A stretch of DNA of 64,000 nucleotides from GCA-003244245 sp050699435 (lineage in GTDB: Bacteria > Actinomycetota > Actinomycetes > Mycobacteriales > Pseudonocardiaceae), in NCBI GenBank assembly GCA_050699435.1, contig JBOHGM010000001.1, positions 124,001-188,000 on the forward strand, written 5' to 3'. The notes under the pieces are model-generated. The model did no database searches. It saw nothing but the letters and a program-made list of their open reading frames with translations, and was not told the DNA's origin. Shown one piece after another: positions 1 to 12,319 of the stretch. Numbering within the stretch: position 1 is the stretch's first letter; each line of letters opens with the position of its first letter. Both the position numbers and the translations under genes were made by a program.

Positions 1-216
1 GTGACGGTCTCCCGCCGGCACGCCGAGTTCCGCCGCGAGGGTGGCGAGTTCGTGGTGGTGGACGTCGGCAGCCTCAACGGCACCTACGTCAATCGCGAGC
101 CGGTGGACACCGCGGTGCTGGCCAGCGGTGACGAGGTGCAGATCGGCAAGTTCCGGCTGGTATTTCTGACCGGTCCGCGCGCCGGGGACCGAGGGGCTGA
201 CCAGGGGTCGCGGTGA
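1..216 (+). CDS. garA: FHA-domain protein, GarA-like (5' end outside window)
   Basis: C-terminal part of a forkhead-associated domain. The phosphothreonine-binding signature is visible as VSRRHAEF at the first residues and SLNGTYVN near residue 25. GarA binds and inhibits TCA-cycle and glutamate enzymes in its unphosphorylated state and is controlled by Ser/Thr kinases (family knowledge). The regulatory N-terminal threonines and the first FHA strands lie upstream of the window, so the first codon seen here is internal. The stop overlaps the next start as GTGA. The following genes reproduce the M. tuberculosis order Rv1827 to Rv1832, which supports the GarA call. Confidence 0.85.
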   Translation: MTVSRRHAEFRREGGEFVVVDVGSLNGTYVNREPVDTAVLASGDEVQIGKFRLVFLTGPRAGDRGADQGSR

Positions 217-977
217 CCGTCGCCGCGGGCCGGTCCCCGTACGGTCCCGGAGCGAGCATCGGCTCGGTGCTCGCCCAGCTGCGGGCTGACTTCCCGGACG
301 TCACCATCTCCAAGATCAGGTTCCTGGAGTCCGAGGGCCTGGTCCAGCCGCAACGCACGGCAGCTGGCTATCGGCAGTTCTCGCCTGCGGACATCGAGCG
401 ATTGCGGTACGTGCTTGCCGCCCAGCGCGACCACTACCTCCCGCTCAAGGTGATCAAGGAGCACCTGGACGCAATGGACCGCGGCGAGCATGGCGGGCCT
501 GTTGACGGGGCAGGGCCGCGGCTCCCGCGCCCGCTGGTCGGCGTAGCGAACCGAAGAACCGGTGCGACCGGCCCGGCCACACCGGAGGACTTCGTGGTGG
601 CCGACACCGTGCGGATGACCCAGGAGGAGCTGCTCTCCGCCGCGGACATCGGTGCGGCGGCGCTGGCCGAGCTTGAGCAGTTCGGCCTGATCCGGCCTGG
701 TCCGGCGGGCTTCTACGACACCGATGCGGTGCTGGTGGCCCGCACTGCCCGGGCGATGACTGATTTCGGGCTGGAGCCCCGGCACTTGAGAGCGTTCCGG
801 GCTTCAGCGGATCGCGAGGTGGGTCTGTTGGCCCAGATCGTTACCCCGATCACCCGGCAGCGGGATCCGGATGCCTGGGCCAGGGCCGACGAGGTGGTGC
901 GGGAGTTGGCGGCGCTGTCGGTGCGACTGCATGCGTTGCTGGTCAAGACCGGGTTGCGGGGCGTCATCGGGAACTGA
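213..977 (+). CDS. ftsR: MerR-family regulator, FtsR-like
   Basis: 254-residue MerR-type regulator. The winged-helix region spans about residues 8-75 (start GASIGSVLAQL, recognition part SKIRFLESEGLV, then YRQFSPADIERL). A second, effector-like half contains another helical repeat around residues 130-200. It is the positional and sequence counterpart of Rv1828, called FtsR in Corynebacterium because it activates ftsZ (established for that species). The GTG start overlaps the garA stop by four bases, so the two are translationally coupled. No drug- or metal-binding cysteine cluster is visible, consistent with FtsR rather than a metal sensor. Confidence 0.85.
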   Translation: MTVAAGRSPYGPGASIGSVLAQLRADFPDVTISKIRFLESEGLVQPQRTAAGYRQFSPADIERLRYVLAAQRDHYLPLKVIKEHLDAMDRGEHGGPVDGAGPRLPRPLVGVANRRTGATGPATPEDFVVADTVRMTQEELLSAADIGAAALAELEQFGLIRPGPAGFYDTDAVLVARTARAMTDFGLEPRHLRAFRASADREVGLLAQIVTPITRQRDPDAWARADEVVRELAALSVRLHALLVKTGLRGVIGN

Positions 978-1166
978 GGCACGAGACGAATTGGGGCCAT
1001 GCTGGACTCGGCACCGGGACCATGCCGCGTGTAGCGTCTTCGGTAGCGATGGTGCGACGTGACTGGACCGGCAACCACTCCGCTGCCGGCGCCCGAACCG
1101 CCGCAGAGCACGACGATCCTCGATGCACCCGAAGCACGGGGTGCGGCCGGAGGGAGGCGCTACGCG

Positions 1167-1640
1167 ATGAGCGAGATGCGTGTCGTCGGGGTCCGAGTGG
1201 AGTTGCCGGCGAACCAGCCGATCCTGCTGCTGCGGGAGACCGAGGGGGAGCGCTACCTGCCGATCTGGATCGGTTCCGGTGAGGCGACCGCCATCGCCCT
1301 CGAGCAGCAGGGGGTGCAACCGGCCCGGCCGATGACCCACGACCTGCTCAGGGACGTCATCAGCGCGCTAGGTCGGAAACTGCAGCAGGTCCGGATTACG
1401 GAGTTGCAGGAAGGCACCTTCTTCGCCGAACTCGTCTTCGACGGGAATGTGCGGGTGTCGGCCCGGCCGAGTGACTCCGTCGCCCTGGCGCTGCGGGTCG
1501 GCGTGCCGATCCACGCCGAGGAGTCGGTGCTCTCCGAGGCTGGCTTGATCATTCCGGACGAGCAGGAGAACGAAGTGGAGAAGTTCCGGGAGTTCCTCGA
1601 CTCCGTGTCCCCCGAGGACTTCCGCGGCGCGGACACCTGA
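1167..1640 (+). CDS. Bifunctional nuclease family protein (DUF151/BFN)
   Basis: 157-residue protein matching the DNase/RNase-like BFN family, the Rv1829 counterpart. Core features are PILLLRETEG, YLPIWIGSGEA and MTHDLL followed by TFFAELVFDG. The exact cellular role is unsettled in bacteria. An open frame extends upstream to 1059, but the start at 1167 is preferred: a GGAGG lies nine bases upstream and the family normally begins a few residues before the first conserved strand (MRVVGVRVELP). It sits between two MerR genes in the conserved garA-gcvP block, probably transcribed with them. Confidence 0.82.
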   Translation: MSEMRVVGVRVELPANQPILLLRETEGERYLPIWIGSGEATAIALEQQGVQPARPMTHDLLRDVISALGRKLQQVRITELQEGTFFAELVFDGNVRVSARPSDSVALALRVGVPIHAEESVLSEAGLIIPDEQENEVEKFREFLDSVSPEDFRGADT

Positions 1641-1856
1641 TCGTCCCACTCCTGGCCGAGCCCGGCTGGCACCAACCCTTGAGCTGAAGTCAAGGTCGAG
1701 GCTCTCAGCGCGTCGCGTTGACCGGTTGCTCGGCGGCGGCCTACCGTCGATCCGGACAGCGAATCGTGCGCGTGTGATTCGCCCAGACGGCCGGAGGAGT
1801 CCGTCGCAGGCCGGGTAACCGGCCCGGACCGACCGGCAAGCCGAGGGGAGGCACGG

Positions 1857-2480
<624 letters not shown>

Positions 2481-2559
2481 CGCATCCTCCGACACGCTGT
2501 GCTGATGCTCGCCCCGAACTCGCCCAGCAGATGAGGCAGCGCCCCGGACGCGTTAGGGT

Positions 2560-2772
2560 GGCGGAGTAGTCGCCTACCCCGCACGGGAGAGTTCCGGGCT
2601 CACAAGGCCCGGGCGCCGAAGGAGCAACCCCTCCCCGGAACCTCTCAGGCGAACAGGACCGCGCGGGTCAGACACCTCTGGAAAGCGGTGGCGTAGTCCA
2701 CCCGCCGACGGGGAAAGCCGGCACGTGGACGGTGAATCTCTCAGGCGCCCAGGCAGGGCAGAGACAGAGGGG
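2560..2772 (+). promoter_or_regulatory. Tandem glycine riboswitch upstream of gcvP
   Basis: Two glycine-aptamer cores are recognisable in the untranslated leader. The first has GGGAGAG (2585), CGCCGAAGGAGCAA (2614-2627) and ACCTCTCAGGCGAACAGGACC (from 2640), then CACCTCTGGAAAGCGG. The second has the partner elements GCCGACGGGGAAAGCC (from 2704), AATCTCTCAGGCGCCCAGG (from 2735) and GACAGAGGGGG. These are the classic conserved blocks of the gcvT-class riboswitch. Glycine binding would raise expression of the glycine-cleavage P protein that follows. Boundaries are approximate. Confidence 0.9.
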
Positions 2773-2779
2773 GAGGACC

Positions 2780-2800
2780 GGCCGGGCAGGACGCCCGGCC
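2780..2800 (+). promoter_or_regulatory. GC-rich hairpin between riboswitch and gcvP start
   Basis: GGCCGGGC at 2780-2787 pairs perfectly with GCCCGGCC at 2793-2800 around a five-base loop. It lies just after the second glycine aptamer and 31 bases before the gcvP start codon. No run of T follows, so it is not a standard intrinsic terminator. It is plausibly part of the expression platform of the riboswitch (inference). Confidence 0.5.
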
Positions 2801-2831
2801 GTGCCATTCTGACGTCTGCGAGGCCACTGCG

Positions 2832-5747
<2,916 letters not shown>

Positions 5748-5946
5748 CTCCTGGGTCGATGTTCTGGTTGCGCCGCAGCCGGCTGGCAGGTCCACGCGGT
5801 ATTGGCAGTACCTCCAACTTTGACTGTACCTCGTTCGTCGATATCGCCGAGACGAGCAACGTGGTTCGCTCAGATTCGATGCTTGATGAGCAGCTGGACA
5901 GTCATACTACCCATCGCAGTGAGTTCCACCGTTGCCGAGAGTCTTT

Positions 5947-6261
5947 TCAATTCTTGTTCTGTTCGCCGGAGGAGATGCTCTGCGGGAAGTTGGGAACCGC
6001 ACCGGCGTCACCACGGCTCAACCCAGCGAGCAGGGCATAGTGAGCCACGAACACCCCAGGCGAGAAGGTCCGGCTGGTGTCCAGCCCCGCACAACGTCTG
6101 ATCAGGTGTCCACAGTCTGTTGTGAGACCTTTCTCGGCGCTGCGCAGCAGAACAATGGCGCTTTCCACGAGGCGGTCACGAAGGTGCTGATGCAAACTGG
6201 CAGCGTGGGGACCATCCGGTTCGGCAGCGCCGAGGTCCAAATCAAGGCTCGCATCGATCAT
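5947..6261 (-). CDS. Small hypothetical protein, possibly truncated
   Basis: 104-residue open frame with actinomycete-like codon choice. It reads as alpha-helical (segment LRDRLVESAIVLLRSAE; later FSPGVFVAHYALLAGLSRGDAG). I do not recognise it. The middle resembles parts of helical peptide-modification proteins, but no HExxH motif is present, so this is only a hint. It ends in an unstructured tail and may be a remnant. It follows a 61-codon frame on the same strand, 18 bases apart, so the two could be one transcript. Evidence is limited to coding appearance. Confidence 0.3.
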   Translation of the reverse strand: MIDASLDLDLGAAEPDGPHAASLHQHLRDRLVESAIVLLRSAEKGLTTDCGHLIRRCAGLDTSRTFSPGVFVAHYALLAGLSRGDAGAVPNFPQSISSGEQNKN

Positions 6262-6279
6262 GAAGGTCTGGGTGCTGCC

Positions 6280-6465
6280 TCAGCTGATCTGCACCGTGGG
6301 TACAGGCTCGGCGCCGTCCATCAGCGCCTCGGCTGGCACCTCGAAGGACACATCGGGGGCGTCGTCAGCCGGAGTGTCAATGGGTTGGGCGGTCACCGCA
6401 TCGCTCCTGGGGCTCTCCAGGTCATCAACAGAGGGGACAACCCGACCGTAGAGAGTGGTTGACAC
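6280..6465 (-). CDS. Very small acidic hypothetical protein
   Basis: 61-residue acidic frame with a GTG start at 6465 and no clear Shine-Dalgarno. The end PTVQIS and the many D, E and A residues do not match a family I know. It lies immediately upstream of the 104-residue frame at 5947-6261 on the same strand. A precursor-peptide plus modifying-enzyme remnant would fit the geometry, but no direct motif supports it. The rest of 5748-6618 shows no other gene. Confidence 0.25.
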   Translation of the reverse strand: MSTTLYGRVVPSVDDLESPRSDAVTAQPIDTPADDAPDVSFEVPAEALMDGAEPVPTVQIS

Positions 6466-6618
6466 AGGGTCAACGGACCATCCCGAACGGTAGCGCCCGG
6501 GTCATCGCATGGTTGACGCCGGTACCTGTGCCGTGCCAGGACCGGCCCGCTGCGCGTCGACCAGCGTGCCCACCCAGACCGCGAGTGGCTGGCGAATGGG
6601 ACTCACTAGAATCGTCGC

Positions 6619-9276
6619 GTGACCGAGAGCAGTCCCGTAGCATCCCGTCCTGACCTGCCCAGCCGGTATCAGCCTGCCGCGGTGGAGGACAAGCTCTACC
6701 GGCGCTGGCTGGCGGCCGGGTACTTCGAGGCGGATGTGAAGAGCGGTAAGCCTCCGTTCACGATCGTGATTCCGCCCCCGAACGTCACCGGTCAGCTGCA
6801 TCTGGGGCACGCCTTCCAGCACACGCTGATGGACGCGCTGACCCGGCGGGCCCGCATGCAGGGCTATGAGGTGTTGTGGTTGCCGGGCATGGATCATGCG
6901 GGCATCGGCACCCAGGCCGTGGTGGAGCGGTATCTGGCCAGCACCGAGGGCAGGTCCCGGCACGATTTCACCCGGGAGGAGTTCGTCGAGCGGGTGTGGC
7001 GGTGGAAGGAGGAGTACGGCGGCAAGATCCTGGGCCAGATGCGCCGTCTCGGCGAGGGCGTCGATTGGTCCCGTGAGCGGTTCACGATGGACGAGGGCTT
7101 GTCCCGGGCGGTGCAGACGATCTTCAAGCGGCTGTTCGACGACGGGCTGATCTACCGTGCCGAGCGGATCATCAACTGGTGTCCTCGTTGCTGCACTGCG
7201 CTGTCGGATATCGAGGTGGATCACCACGACGACGACGGCGAGCTGGTCTCTATCCGGTACGGTGACGGTGCGCAGTCCATTGTGGTGGCCACCACCCGGC
7301 CCGAGACAATGCTGGGTGACACCGCGTTGCATCCCGACGATCCGCGCTACCAGCACCTGATCGGCGTTAGCGTCGAGCTTCCGCTGACCGGACGACGGGT
7401 CCCCGTCGTTGCCGACGAGCAGGTCGACCCGGGGTTCGGCAGCGGCGCGGTGAAGGTCACCCCGGCCCACGACCCGAACGACTTCGAGATCGGCCAGCGC
7501 CATGGCCTGCCCGCGGTGGTGGTCATGGACGAGCGGGCGATCATCACCGCCCATGGCCCCTTTGAGGGCCTGGACCGCTTCGAGGCTCGCCCGGCGATTG
7601 TGGCCGCACTTCGCCAGCAGGGCAGCATCGTGGCCGAGCAGCGGCCCTACCAGCACGCGGTCGGGCACTGCTCCCGCTGTGACACGGTCGTGGAACCCCG
7701 CTTGTCTACGCAGTGGTTCGTCCGGGTCGCGCCGCTGGCCAAGGCCGCGGGGGACGCGGTGCGCGACGGGCGTGTGAAGATCCATCCAGCGGAAATGTCC
7801 GCCCGCTACTTCGACTGGGTGGACAACATGCACGACTGGTGCATCAGCCGCCAACTGTGGTGGGGTCACCGTACCCCGGTCTGGTATGGCCCCGACGACC
7901 AGGTGATCTGTATCGGGCCCGACCAGCATGCCCCCACCGGGCAGGGTTGGTACCAGGACCCGGACGTGCTCGACACCTGGTTCTCCGCGGCCCTGTGGCC
8001 TTTCTCCACGCTGGGCTGGCCGGGCGACACCGAGGATCTGCGCAGGTTCTATCCCACGGACGTGCTGCTCACCGGCTACGACATCATCTTCTTCTGGGTC
8101 GCCCGAATGATGATGTTCGCCCTCTACGCCATGGCCGACCGTGGCCCGGAGGAGGCGGTGCCGTTCAAGAACATCGTGCTCACCGGACTCATCCGGGACA
8201 AGTTCGGCAAGAAGATGACCAAGTCGCGCGGCAACACCGTGGATCCACTCGACTGGATGGACGCCTACGGTGCCGATGCCCTGCGGTTCACCCTGGCCCG
8301 CGGCGCCAACCCGGGAGCCGACGTGTCGCTCGGTGAGGAATGGGTGCAGGGTTCGCGGAACTTCTGCAACAAGATCTGGAACGCGACCCGATTCGCGCTG
8401 ATGAACGACGCCAAGCCGCCGCCCGCCCGCACCGAGGACGGCGTCACCGGTGTGATACCGGAGTGGGAGACACTGTCCACTATCGATCGATGGATTCTCT
8501 CGCGGATGAATGCGGTCGTCGCGGAGGTGGACACCGCCTACGAGCAGTATCACTTCGCGAAGGTCTGCGACGTTCTCTACCACTTCGCCTGGGATGAGCT
8601 GTTCGACTGGTACATCGAACTGTCCAAGACCACGATCAACCAGGGCGGACAGCGTGCCGCGAACACTCGGGCGGTTCTCGGCCATGTTCTGGACGTCACG
8701 CTCCGGCTGCTGCACCCCGTGATCCCCTTTGTCACCGAGGAGCTGTGGCTGGCGCTGACCGGCAAGCCGTCGGTCACCGTCGCACCGTGGCCACCCCCCG
8801 AGCTGCGCTGGTCCGCACCAGAAGCCGAGAGCGCGGTCACGGCGCTACAGGGAGTCGTCACCGAGATTCGCCGGTTCCGGATAGAACAGGGCCTCAAACC
8901 CGGCCAGCAGGTCCCGGCCCGGATCGACTTCACCGATCCACTCCTTGCCGACTACGAGGAGCACATTCGCGCCCTTACCCGCCTTGGCCCACCGTCAGCC
9001 TCCCCTTCCGTCGTCACGACGGTGGAGGTCGCCCGAGTCCGGGCCGAGCTGGACCTCTCCGGCACCGTCGACTTCGCCGCCGAGCGCAAGCGTATCGAAA
9101 AGGACCTCGCTGCAGCGGAGAAGACGAAGCAGCAGGCCCAAACCCGGCTCGCAGACGGCGCCTTCACCGCCAAAGCACCCGAAGCAGTTATCGCCACCAC
9201 GCACGCACGTAAGCAGGAAGCCGAAGACGAGATCATCCGTATCACCAACCAGCTCGCGGCCATGCCCCGACCGTAA
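6619..9276 (+). CDS. valS: Valyl-tRNA synthetase
   Basis: 885-residue class I aminoacyl-tRNA synthetase that charges tRNA-Val and edits threonine. The HIGH-type signature is HLGH at residues 61-64 and the KMSKS-type signature is KMTKS at 532-536. The CP1 editing domain lies between. The C-terminal arm (about 815-880) is a lysine/alanine-rich coiled coil, as usual for ValRS. The GTG start at 6619 gives the normal N terminus. No T-box leader is visible upstream. Essential housekeeping gene. Confidence 0.96.
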   Translation: MTESSPVASRPDLPSRYQPAAVEDKLYRRWLAAGYFEADVKSGKPPFTIVIPPPNVTGQLHLGHAFQHTLMDALTRRARMQGYEVLWLPGMDHAGIGTQAVVERYLASTEGRSRHDFTREEFVERVWRWKEEYGGKILGQMRRLGEGVDWSRERFTMDEGLSRAVQTIFKRLFDDGLIYRAERIINWCPRCCTALSDIEVDHHDDDGELVSIRYGDGAQSIVVATTRPETMLGDTALHPDDPRYQHLIGVSVELPLTGRRVPVVADEQVDPGFGSGAVKVTPAHDPNDFEIGQRHGLPAVVVMDERAIITAHGPFEGLDRFEARPAIVAALRQQGSIVAEQRPYQHAVGHCSRCDTVVEPRLSTQWFVRVAPLAKAAGDAVRDGRVKIHPAEMSARYFDWVDNMHDWCISRQLWWGHRTPVWYGPDDQVICIGPDQHAPTGQGWYQDPDVLDTWFSAALWPFSTLGWPGDTEDLRRFYPTDVLLTGYDIIFFWVARMMMFALYAMADRGPEEAVPFKNIVLTGLIRDKFGKKMTKSRGNTVDPLDWMDAYGADALRFTLARGANPGADVSLGEEWVQGSRNFCNKIWNATRFALMNDAKPPPARTEDGVTGVIPEWETLSTIDRWILSRMNAVVAEVDTAYEQYHFAKVCDVLYHFAWDELFDWYIELSKTTINQGGQRAANTRAVLGHVLDVTLRLLHPVIPFVTEELWLALTGKPSVTVAPWPPPELRWSAPEAESAVTALQGVVTEIRRFRIEQGLKPGQQVPARIDFTDPLLADYEEHIRALTRLGPPSASPSVVTTVEVARVRAELDLSGTVDFAAERKRIEKDLAAAEKTKQQAQTRLADGAFTAKAPEAVIATTHARKQEAEDEIIRITNQLAAMPRP

Positions 9277-9284
9277 TCAACGCA

Positions 9285-9904
9285 TCAGGCCATGACTCTG
9301 GTAGTCGTCAATGAGCGCTTCTCTCGGGGGGCCTTGCGCGGGTTCAGGTAGCGAATTCGGTGCTGATGCGGCGTGCGAGGTCGAGGGCGGTGGAGTCGGT
9401 GGTGTGCCGGGGGACACCGGAACAAAGTGCAACGCCTCCCGGTAGCGGCCAGCTTGCAGGTGCAGGCCGCCGAGACATCCGAGCGCGCGAGCGGCAAGCA
9501 GCGGTTTCTTGGCCAACTGCGCCGATCAGGGAGCGCAGGTAGCAGTGGGCGGTGTGCAGACAGGCGCACAGGGCGCCGGCCAGGGCCATGACCCGAGGGT
9601 CGCCGAACCGTAGGGCTGAGGCCCTCCGACCGTCCACCAGGGATGGTCGCGCGACCCGCTCAAAGGCTGGGCTCGCAAGGGCACAGCCCTGGCCGACACG
9701 GAAAGCATCGACCATGCGACGGTTCACGTCACGGGCCTTGGACAAGATGTCGGGCAGGTGCTCCAGTCTCCGCGCCACCCCGAGGTCACCGGTGTCGTTG
9801 ATGATGGTCTCGATGCGGAACGCGCGGCCGCACTTGAGGTAGGACTTCACCCGGGAGTGCCCGAAGTAGGCGTTGAGGGTGACCTCGTCGCCGCAGCGCA
9901 GCAA
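9285..9904 (-). pseudogene. Decayed fragment of a mobile-element-associated actinobacterial protein family
   Basis: The open part (9344-9904) contains VKSYLKCGRAFRIETIIND, GVARRLEHLPDIL, NRRMVDAFRVGQ and FGDPRVMALAGALCACL. I recognise these blocks from a repetitive actinobacterial family of about 450 residues whose function is unknown and which often behaves like transposon cargo (recollection). The N-terminal third is missing upstream, and the C-terminal part is out of frame after about residue 125. Together with nearby insertion sequences this suggests an old accessory insertion after valS. Confidence 0.5.
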
Positions 9905-10021
9905 CCTAGGGGTGTCGTCCGCTCAGAGTCCGTAGCCGCGGGCCTGCAGCGGCCCGGTGACGGGCCTTGACGCGGAGGTCCGGCCCTATGGAGCACCCTT
10001 CCCGTCTACGTCCTCGCCGCG

Positions 10022-10225
10022 GTGGTCCGCGACGGTGAGCTGTCTCCCGAGCAGCGTGAGCACCTGGTCACGCTGCTGCACACGATCGCCACGGCGGCCG
10101 CGCTGGCACCGCACGGCGCCGAGCGCTACCCGGACAACCCGCTCCAGGCCGCGACCTACTCGGCGGCCGCGTGGGAGCCGGTGGGCACCGGGTACCGCCG
10201 GTTGCTCGATCAGGTGAGCACGTAG
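10022..10225 (+). CDS. Short hypothetical protein or C-terminal remnant
   Basis: 67 codons from GTG 10022. The frame is open back to 9971 and reads WSTLPVYVLAAVVRDGEL there, so the real protein may have been longer and lost its start. No good ribosome-binding site is seen. The helical sequence (EQREHLVTLLHTIATAAALA) does not match a family I know. It ends where the XRE regulator begins. Confidence 0.3.
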   Translation: MVRDGELSPEQREHLVTLLHTIATAAALAPHGAERYPDNPLQAATYSAAAWEPVGTGYRRLLDQVST

Positions 10226-10248
10226 CCTGGCGTCACCTCCTCGCCGAG

Positions 10249-11514
10249 GTGTCCGGCCCCGGGGTAGCTCCCCGGGGCATCGGCGAGGGGGACGGCGAGG
10301 AAGAGGGTCCTGAATTGGACGATGAGGAAGAAGCCCGCGCGATCGGCTGGGCGCTGTGGCGTGTCCGCGATGCCCGGGGCAAATCGCTGCGCGTGATCGC
10401 CGAGCTGGCCGGGATGAGCGCATCGACCCTGCACCGGATCGAGCACGGCCAGCATGCGGTGACCCTCGCGGAGATCCGGGCGCTGGCCGACGCGCTGCAG
10501 ATCGCCCCCTCGGAGCTGACCAAGCTGCCGGTACCCGCACCGGCCAACGGCCACACCGACTCGACCATTGAGGCGGTGCGGCTGGCGCTGGACGCGATCG
10601 AGGATGACCAGCCAGGCGGGCTGGTGCTGCCGGTGGCGGTGCTGCGGGATCAGGTGGCTCAGATCCACCGGCAGCGGCGGGCGTGCCAGTTCGCCGACGT
10701 TGCCACCGCCCTGCCCGGATTGATCCGGGACCTGCACACCACCCTGGCCACCGGCACTGACCACGGCGAGTTGCTCGACCTAGCCGTCTACCTGCATGTG
10801 CACGTCACCCGCCTTTGGCTGGCTCACGCGGGCGCGCCCACCGACCTGGTCCGCCGGACCGTGTTCCTGGCACAAAGGCTGGCCCGGGAACGCGATGAGG
10901 TCACCACGCTGGCCGTGGCTGGGTTCGGCGTGGTGGACGTGCTGCTGTTCGACGGCGCGTTCCGGCAGGGAGCGGCCAAGCTCGACTCGATCACCCTGCC
11001 GCCGACGACAGTCGAGACCGCTGGTCTCTCGGGCCTGGTCACTGCGGAGCACGCCACGGCTGCCATGCTGGACGGCCGTCCCGGCGATGTGGCCGCGCCG
11101 ATGGAGGCCGCCGCGGAGCTGGCCGAGCGGTTCGGGGCCACCGGCGAGGTCGACTCACTGGGGTTCGTGTTCACCCCCACCGACGCCGGGATGTTCCGCA
11201 TAGGGCACGCGCTTGAAGCGGGCGACCCCAACCTGGCGGTGAGCATCGCCCAGGGCATGCACCCCGAACGTCACCCGTTCCCGTCGATCCAGGTTTACTA
11301 CTGGGTGAACTACGGCCGCGGCCTGGCCCAGCTGCGGGATCGTCATGACGACGCGGTGCGGGCGCTGCGCACGGCAGAGGACATCTTCCCCACCAAAGTG
11401 CGCCGGGACTCGTGGGTCCGCGACGTGATCGCCACGTTGCTGCCGGGTGCGGGCCGGGACGCCGTGGGCATGGAGCTGCGGGGACTAGCCTACCGGACCG
11501 GCCTGACGATGTAA
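10249..11514 (+). CDS. XRE-family HTH regulator with C-terminal helical-repeat domain
   Basis: About 420 residues. A Cro/C1-type HTH is clear (SLRVIAELAGMSASTLHRIEHG, then TLAEIRALADAL), followed by a proline hinge and a long alpha-helical, TPR-like region of about 320 residues. Such proteins are common in actinomycetes next to small accessory genes and probably sense a ligand or peptide through the C-terminal repeats (inference). The start is uncertain: the frame is open from 10171; GTG 10249 and TTG 10315 (with AGAGGG eight bases upstream) are both plausible. Five tiny genes follow and may be its targets. Confidence 0.75.
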   Translation: MSGPGVAPRGIGEGDGEEEGPELDDEEEARAIGWALWRVRDARGKSLRVIAELAGMSASTLHRIEHGQHAVTLAEIRALADALQIAPSELTKLPVPAPANGHTDSTIEAVRLALDAIEDDQPGGLVLPVAVLRDQVAQIHRQRRACQFADVATALPGLIRDLHTTLATGTDHGELLDLAVYLHVHVTRLWLAHAGAPTDLVRRTVFLAQRLARERDEVTTLAVAGFGVVDVLLFDGAFRQGAAKLDSITLPPTTVETAGLSGLVTAEHATAAMLDGRPGDVAAPMEAAAELAERFGATGEVDSLGFVFTPTDAGMFRIGHALEAGDPNLAVSIAQGMHPERHPFPSIQVYYWVNYGRGLAQLRDRHDDAVRALRTAEDIFPTKVRRDSWVRDVIATLLPGAGRDAVGMELRGLAYRTGLTM

Positions 11515-11628
11515 CCCATTCGGGGGGCGTTTCAGCTCAGGAACAAGGTGCCCCTGCTCAGCAACACCCGCTGTCCCTGTCACGCCACGCTCAGCACCGC
11601 TGTGAGGGATCGCGAAAGGGGCACAGGG

Positions 11629-11913
11629 ATGCAGCAGAAGAACGAGCGTAGCCGGGTGGCCGTGGACGGCGAGCGCATCGACGACGGCACGACGTGCACG
11701 TTGGTGGCTGTGTGCGAGACCAACGGGTCGTGGGCGATGTATCCGCACGGGTGGGGCAGGTTCGGCGTGCGGCTGCCGAAGGATGAGGCGGTCCGGGTGG
11801 CGAGGGCAATCCTGGACCATGCCGGGCTGGGCGGTGCGGCCCAGCTCGGGGTGCGGCTGCCGCGGGATGAGGCGATCCGGGTGGCGCGGGCGATCTTGGA
11901 TGGTGCCGCGTGA
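11629..11913 (+). CDS. Small hypothetical protein with internal tandem duplication
   Basis: 94 residues from ATG 11629, which has AAAGGGG nine bases upstream; the longer frame from 11548 lacks such a site. The C-terminal half contains two near-identical copies of a 20-residue unit beginning GVRLPKDEAVRVARAIL and GVRLPRDEAIRVARAIL. The same unit is duplicated at DNA level, so the duplication is recent. Its stop overlaps the next start. Function unknown; first of five coupled small genes. Confidence 0.6.
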   Translation: MQQKNERSRVAVDGERIDDGTTCTLVAVCETNGSWAMYPHGWGRFGVRLPKDEAVRVARAILDHAGLGGAAQLGVRLPRDEAIRVARAILDGAA

Positions 11914-12059
11914 GCACGTCCGAGCAGATCAACGGTGCAGAGGCGCGGGTCTTGCGCCGGGCCGCTGAGTGGAGCGCCGACGCGGTCGCCGAGCGACCGA
12001 CTTCGGGCACCGAATTCGGCAGGCGAGTGCCGGATTCCGGCACCGAGGCGACGACGTGA
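11910..12059 (+). CDS. 49-residue hypothetical protein
   Basis: GTG at 11910 overlaps the previous stop as GTGA, and its own stop at 12057-12059 overlaps the next start in the same way. The product begins STSEQINGAEARVLRRAAEW and ends in a Thr/Gly/Ser-rich tail. No family recognised. Translational coupling on both sides is the main support, since the gene is very short. Confidence 0.45.
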   Translation: MSTSEQINGAEARVLRRAAEWSADAVAERPTSGTEFGRRVPDSGTEATT

Positions 12060-12319
12060 ACGGCTGTGGCCGAGCGGAGCCGGTGCTGCACCTGTTGGAG
12101 GCGGACGACACGCTCACCCCGCCGAACTGGCGGGTGGGACCGCAAGAGCACGTCGCGCTGTGCGGTGCGCAGGTGAGCGAGGACACCCCGGTGCCCGATT
12201 ACGAGGACTGCCCCGGATGCCCGGACTGCACCCGGTATTGCAAGGGGTGCGTGCGGGTGGCGGCGGCCGCCGTGGCCGACCTGGACGGTCCCACCGCGCC
12301 GGTCCAGGTGCGGGTGTGA
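12056..12319 (+). CDS. Small cysteine-rich hypothetical protein
   Basis: 87 residues starting at GTG 12056, overlapping the preceding stop. It carries a cysteine cluster CPGCPDCTRYCKGC (about residues 57-70) plus an upstream cysteine in VALCGAQVS. This looks like a metal-binding knuckle and could bind zinc or an Fe-S cluster (inference). Similar cysteine-rich small proteins follow XRE regulators in other actinomycetes. The stop is coupled to the next gene. Confidence 0.55.
   Translation: MNGCGRAEPVLHLLEADDTLTPPNWRVGPQEHVALCGAQVSEDTPVPDYEDCPGCPDCTRYCKGCVRVAAAAVADLDGPTAPVQVRV

Noticed and set aside
6466..6618. T-box leader for valS
   Set aside because: No T-box consensus (TGGN-type bulge sequence) or specifier stem could be recognised.
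6502..8715. 737-codon open frame on the minus strand inside valS
   Set aside because: Antisense to an intact valS; it is a GC-bias shadow with no recognisable domain.
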